36,059 nucleotides of DNA. Origin: an uncultured Oscillospiraceae bacterium. Its GTDB lineage: Bacteria; Bacillota; Clostridia; Oscillospirales; Ruminococcaceae. Below the pieces are notes generated by a model. That model did not search any database, was not told where the DNA came from, and saw only the letters and a program-made list of their open reading frames with translations. Position 1 is the stretch's first letter. Each line of letters begins with the position of its first letter. This document shows positions 33,750 through 36,059 of the stretch, in pieces. A program made the translations under genes and the position numbers. The stretch lies in contig CATJCP010000236.1 of NCBI GenBank assembly GCA_949737515.1, positions 1 through 36,059 of the forward strand. The letters run 5' to 3'.

Positions 33750-35240
33750 ATGAAAAAACAAGTCAAAAGTTTGATCATTGGCCTTGTGGTCGTGTTGGTG
33801 CTGGTGGGGGTTCTCCTTTTGCTGCTCCGCGCGCCGGAGGAAGAAGAGAGCTCATCAAGCTCCTTCTCCAGTGCCTCCTCTGCCTCTAAGTCGGTGGAGC
33901 TGCTCTCCCTGAAGCTGGAGGATATTCAGTCCTTGGAGGTGCGCAACACCCAGGAGTACACCCTGGTCCGCGACACTGCCGCCGGGGAGAACGAATGGAA
34001 GATAGAAGAACTGGACGGCCTGCCCAAGATCAAAAACAGCTATGGAATGCTGGCGCTGGCTGTGTGCTCCCTGACTGCCAGAGACACCCTGGCGGAAAAC
34101 GTCACCGATCTGGCCCAGTACGGCCTTGACCCTGCTGCCAGCAGCGTCACCGTGGTGATGAAGGACGGGACCCGCCACACCATTGAGGTGGGCAACGACG
34201 CGCCTGGCGGAAGCAGCTACTCCTACGTGAAGCTGCCGGACAGCAATACGGTTTACCTTTGCTCTACCTCTGATATCCGGCGCACCCGCCAGGTGCTGAC
34301 CGATTATATCAGCATGGATCTCTTCACCCTTTCGGATACAGAGAACATGCCCGATGTTATGAACTGCGTCTTTGGGGGGACCAGCCGCAAGGAGCCGATG
34401 GTCATCGAACGGTCGGCCAGCGCCACCTCCTCCGCCTCTAACGATGGGCGCACAGGCTTTTCTGAATACCAGATTAAGTCCCCCAGAAACCGCGACGTGG
34501 GGACGCAGGTTTTCTCCGATGTGATGGAGACGGTCTTTAACACAGTGGCGACGGAAATCTGCGCGTATAATGTCACAGAGGAGCAGCTTGCCCAGTACGG
34601 GCTGGATGAACCGTACAGCACTCTTGACCTGAAATACAAGGAAAACGAGCAGACCTATGAGATCCACTACCGGGCGGGGGAGCCGGATTCCTCTGGAAGC
34701 TTCTACCTGATGCTGGAAGGGGTGCCGGTGGTGTACCGCGCCTATATCAACATGGATTACGCCAATACCTGGATGAACATCCAGTACGAGAACATGGCCT
34801 CCCGGCTGTTTATTCTGCCCTATATCAATGATATCAAGGCCCTCACCGTGGAAACCCCTGACGGGACCTACCGCTTTGACCTGACCCTGGTGGACGCGGG
34901 AACCGACGACGAAAAGCTCAACATCCACTACAACGGCCAGGCGCTGACCGAGAAGAACTTTAAGAAGTTCTATCAGGTGGTAATCGGCCCGACGGCGGAA
35001 AGCCTTGTAGAATCCGAAGAGGGGCTGAACCTGACCCAGCCGCTGCTGACATATACCTATGAGTATGTGGACGAAAGCAGAAAGCCGGATGTGGTATCCT
35101 TCTACAAAGGGCCCACCAGACAGGTTTATGTGGCCATCAATGGGGAATGTGAGTTTACTACCCGGGACGTCTATATCGACAAGGTCTATAGTGACGTTGT
35201 TAAGATGACGAATGACGAGGAAGTTATTACGGACTGGTAA
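33750..35240 (+). CDS. DUF4340-like exported protein
   Basis: A 496-residue protein with one N-terminal hydrophobic anchor (about 8-27), then a low-complexity Ser/Glu-rich linker (about 28-48) and a long extracytoplasmic domain with repeated segments such as VTDLAQYGLDPAASSVTVVMKDG and EEQLAQYGLDEPYSTLDLKYKE, matching DUF4340. The paired AQYGLD motifs near residues 126 and 282 point to an internal repeat. The ATG at 33750 has AAAGGA 12 bases upstream; in-frame TTG codons at 33729 and 33741 are alternatives. It is fourth in the GldA/F/G operon, probably co-transcribed, and may be a binding or assembly partner. Function unknown. Confidence 0.87.
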   Translation: MKKQVKSLIIGLVVVLVLVGVLLLLLRAPEEEESSSSSFSSASSASKSVELLSLKLEDIQSLEVRNTQEYTLVRDTAAGENEWKIEELDGLPKIKNSYGMLALAVCSLTARDTLAENVTDLAQYGLDPAASSVTVVMKDGTRHTIEVGNDAPGGSSYSYVKLPDSNTVYLCSTSDIRRTRQVLTDYISMDLFTLSDTENMPDVMNCVFGGTSRKEPMVIERSASATSSASNDGRTGFSEYQIKSPRNRDVGTQVFSDVMETVFNTVATEICAYNVTEEQLAQYGLDEPYSTLDLKYKENEQTYEIHYRAGEPDSSGSFYLMLEGVPVVYRAYINMDYANTWMNIQYENMASRLFILPYINDIKALTVETPDGTYRFDLTLVDAGTDDEKLNIHYNGQALTEKNFKKFYQVVIGPTAESLVESEEGLNLTQPLLTYTYEYVDESRKPDVVSFYKGPTRQVYVAINGECEFTTRDVYIDKVYSDVVKMTNDEEVITDW

Positions 35241-35256
35241 TATAAACCCCTAGCAA

Positions 35257-35295
35257 AAGGGCTGTGAAGAAAAATTAAATTTCTTCACAGCCCTT
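35257..35295. terminator. Bidirectional terminator between DUF4340 gene and small XRE gene
   Basis: A perfect 16-bp stem (35257-35272 with 35280-35295) separates convergent genes. The minus side has a short T-run (complement of 35255-35258). It overlaps the XRE stop codon by two bases. Confidence 0.85.
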
Positions 35296-35509
35296 ACGTT
35301 GTTTCCGGCTCATCCGGCACATATTCCATAATGTCCTCTACCCGGCAGTTAAGGATGCGGCACAGATTGTCGATGGTAATGGTTTTTATTACCATGTTTT
35401 TTCTTAATCGATGAAGCTGTGCATTGTCAATGCCATAATCTTTGATAAGGCGGTATTGGCTGATATTTTTAGCCTTTAGTGTCATCCATAGACGATCATA
35501 TTTTATCAT
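35294..35509 (-). CDS. Small XRE-family regulator (HTH_26 / YozG type)
   Basis: A 71-residue HTH protein beginning MIKYDRLWMTLKAKNISQYRL, with DYGIDNAQLHRLRKN as recognition region and TIDNLCRILNCRVEDIMEYVPDE as family ending. It is a paralogue of the protein at 2535-2762. The ATG 35509 is chosen because the family starts there; a TTG 54 bases upstream (35563) has AGAGG and would add 18 residues without homology. The Shine-Dalgarno before 35509 is weak. It is convergent with the ABC operon and divergent from the 52-residue ORF. The target is unknown; it might bind the dyad around 35591-35620. Confidence 0.85.
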   Translation of the reverse strand: MIKYDRLWMTLKAKNISQYRLIKDYGIDNAQLHRLRKNMVIKTITIDNLCRILNCRVEDIMEYVPDEPETT

Positions 35510-35575
35510 ATGCTTGTGTCCCTGCTTCCAATATTTATTTAAAGGGAAATAATTTGAAAACAATAATCTATCCTC

Positions 35576-35604
35576 TTGTATTTTAAATGTTTAAGCGCTA
35601 TAAT
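35576..35604 (+). promoter_or_regulatory. Promoter of the 52-residue ORF
   Basis: TTGTAT (35576-35581), 17 bases and TATAAT (35599-35604), within a near-dyad (TTAAGCGC at 35591-35598 versus GCGTTTAA at 35613-35620) that flanks the -10 box and could be an operator. The ORF starts 80 bases downstream. Confidence 0.72.
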
Positions 35605-35630
35605 AATATTGTGCGTTTAAGCATAATATA

Positions 35631-35907
35631 AGCCGCCGAAAATCAATTCCAGCCTTAAATCGTTTTGTAAAGGAGTAAATAAAATGCGGTTGACCTACTT
35701 TAAGGATTTGTTGTTTGAACTTTTAAATGATAGTGAAGAAATGAATGTTTCTGAAATTAGGACGGACGATGAAAACAATTTATTTCGGGTTTTAATAGCA
35801 GATGGGAGCAAGTTTGAAATAACGTGTCGGAAATTGGAATAAAATGATTTCTTAGGAAAATGGAAGAAGTAATAATGTGGGCTTTATAAGGAAAATTTTC
35901 GGCGGCT
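35631..35907. repeat. 13-bp inverted repeats flanking the 52-residue ORF
   Basis: AGCCGCCGAAAAT (35631-35643) and its exact reverse complement (35895-35907) bracket the small ORF with 251 bases between. The arms are perfect. They could be ends of a small element (MITE-like) or a long-range RNA stem enclosing the ORF. No target-site duplication is obvious. Confidence 0.6.
35684..35842 (+). CDS. Small 52-residue protein of unknown function
   Basis: An ATG at 35684 follows AAAGGAG by 8 bases, and the frame runs 52 codons to TAA at 35840-35842. The protein starts MRLTYFKDLLFELLND, is mixed acidic/basic and ends TCRKLE. The composition (helix, then NNLFRVLIADGSKFEI as probable strands) looks folded. 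It has a promoter with TATAAT upstream and lies between perfect 13-bp repeats. I recognise no family. It could be a small regulator or toxin-like partner of the XRE gene at 35294; no evidence selects among these. Confidence 0.75.
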   Translation: MRLTYFKDLLFELLNDSEEMNVSEIRTDDENNLFRVLIADGSKFEITCRKLE

Positions 35908-35939
35908 TTCCAAAAAGAAGAAAAAAATGAAAAAAGGTG

Positions 35940-35968
35940 TTGACAAAAAGGGAAAGGCGCGGTAATAT
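35940..35968 (+). promoter_or_regulatory. Strong promoter, first of a tandem pair (probable rRNA operon)
   Basis: TTGACA (35940-35945), 17 bases and TAATAT (35963-35968). The preceding AAAAAAGG-rich element is repeated at the window's right edge before a second TTGAC. No ORF follows within the window. Tandem promoters with this AT-rich upstream element are typical of Clostridial stable-RNA operons, so 16S rRNA may start just beyond the edge. Confidence 0.75.
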
Positions 35969-36044
35969 AGTCAAGCGCACGGAGAGCAGGAGGAAAAACC
36001 TGGTCAAAAGAGCGGGGCCGCAGCAGGAATTCGAAAAACTTTTG

Positions 36045-36059
36045 AAAAAAGGTATTGAC
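36045..36059 (+). promoter_or_regulatory. Second tandem promoter, truncated at window end
   Basis: The 15 bases at the edge match 35930-35944 with one mismatch and end in TTGAC, so they are an upstream element plus a partial -35 box. The -10 box lies outside. Confidence 0.6.

Noticed and set aside
33855-34928. 357-codon minus-strand ORF
   Set aside because: It overlaps the DUF4340-like gene and has the His/Val-rich look of an antisense frame.

Overview
The window looks like the chromosome of a low-to-mid GC anaerobic Firmicute of class Clostridia, probably a gut Oscillospiraceae-type bacterium. This rests on AAAGGAGG-type ribosome binding sites, sigma-A promoters, a pyruvate:ferredoxin oxidoreductase, the zapA/U32/maf/mreBCD/mrdA order, a RibU vitamin transporter under an FMN riboswitch, and a GldA/GldF/GldG/DUF4340-like operon. 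The taxon is inferred from gene content only. No CRISPR array, tRNA, transposase or prophage was found.

Layout, left to right. (1) 1-2.0 kb: the 5' half of a pyruvate:ferredoxin oxidoreductase gene on the minus strand, cut by the window edge, behind a well-placed promoter and a structured leader of about 220 nt. (2) 2.1-2.8 kb: a small unknown protein divergent from a small XRE regulator, with a 13-bp dyad between them. (3) 3-7.2 kb: a CNNM/CorC-like membrane protein, an SGNH hydrolase (minus), an SDR dehydrogenase resembling bile-acid HSDHs, and a methyltransferase. (4) 7.2-8.2 kb: ribU on the minus strand with an FMN riboswitch and attenuator. (5) 8.2-11.1 kb: an HxlR regulator divergent from an NmrA-like oxidoreductase, a zinc macrodomain hydrolase and a class M sirtuin. 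This is a probable reversible ADP-ribosylation module and the most interesting locus here. (6) 11.1-15.8 kb: a GH13 amylase-type enzyme and glycogen phosphorylase, both minus strand. (7) 16.2-25.9 kb: the cell-shape and division block zapA, U32 protein, maf, mreB, mreC, mreD, mrdA (PBP2), a minD-like gene and mgsA. (8) 26-29.3 kb: hisS-aspS. (9) 29.4-30.2 kb: two adjacent XRE regulators in AT-rich DNA. (10) 30.5-35.2 kb: an ABC-2 type operon with GldG-like and DUF4340-like extracytoplasmic proteins. (11) 35.3-36.06 kb: another small XRE regulator (minus), a 52-residue ORF flanked by 13-bp inverted repeats, and two tandem strong promoters at the right edge that look like the start of a stable-RNA (probably rRNA) operon.

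The genes are mostly core metabolism and cell envelope. The accessory parts are the macrodomain/sirtuin operon, the XRE regulators and the 52-residue ORF locus. Several leaders carry strong RNA hairpins (PFOR, ribU, mrdA, hisS, glgP), which suggests RNA-level regulation is common in this stretch.
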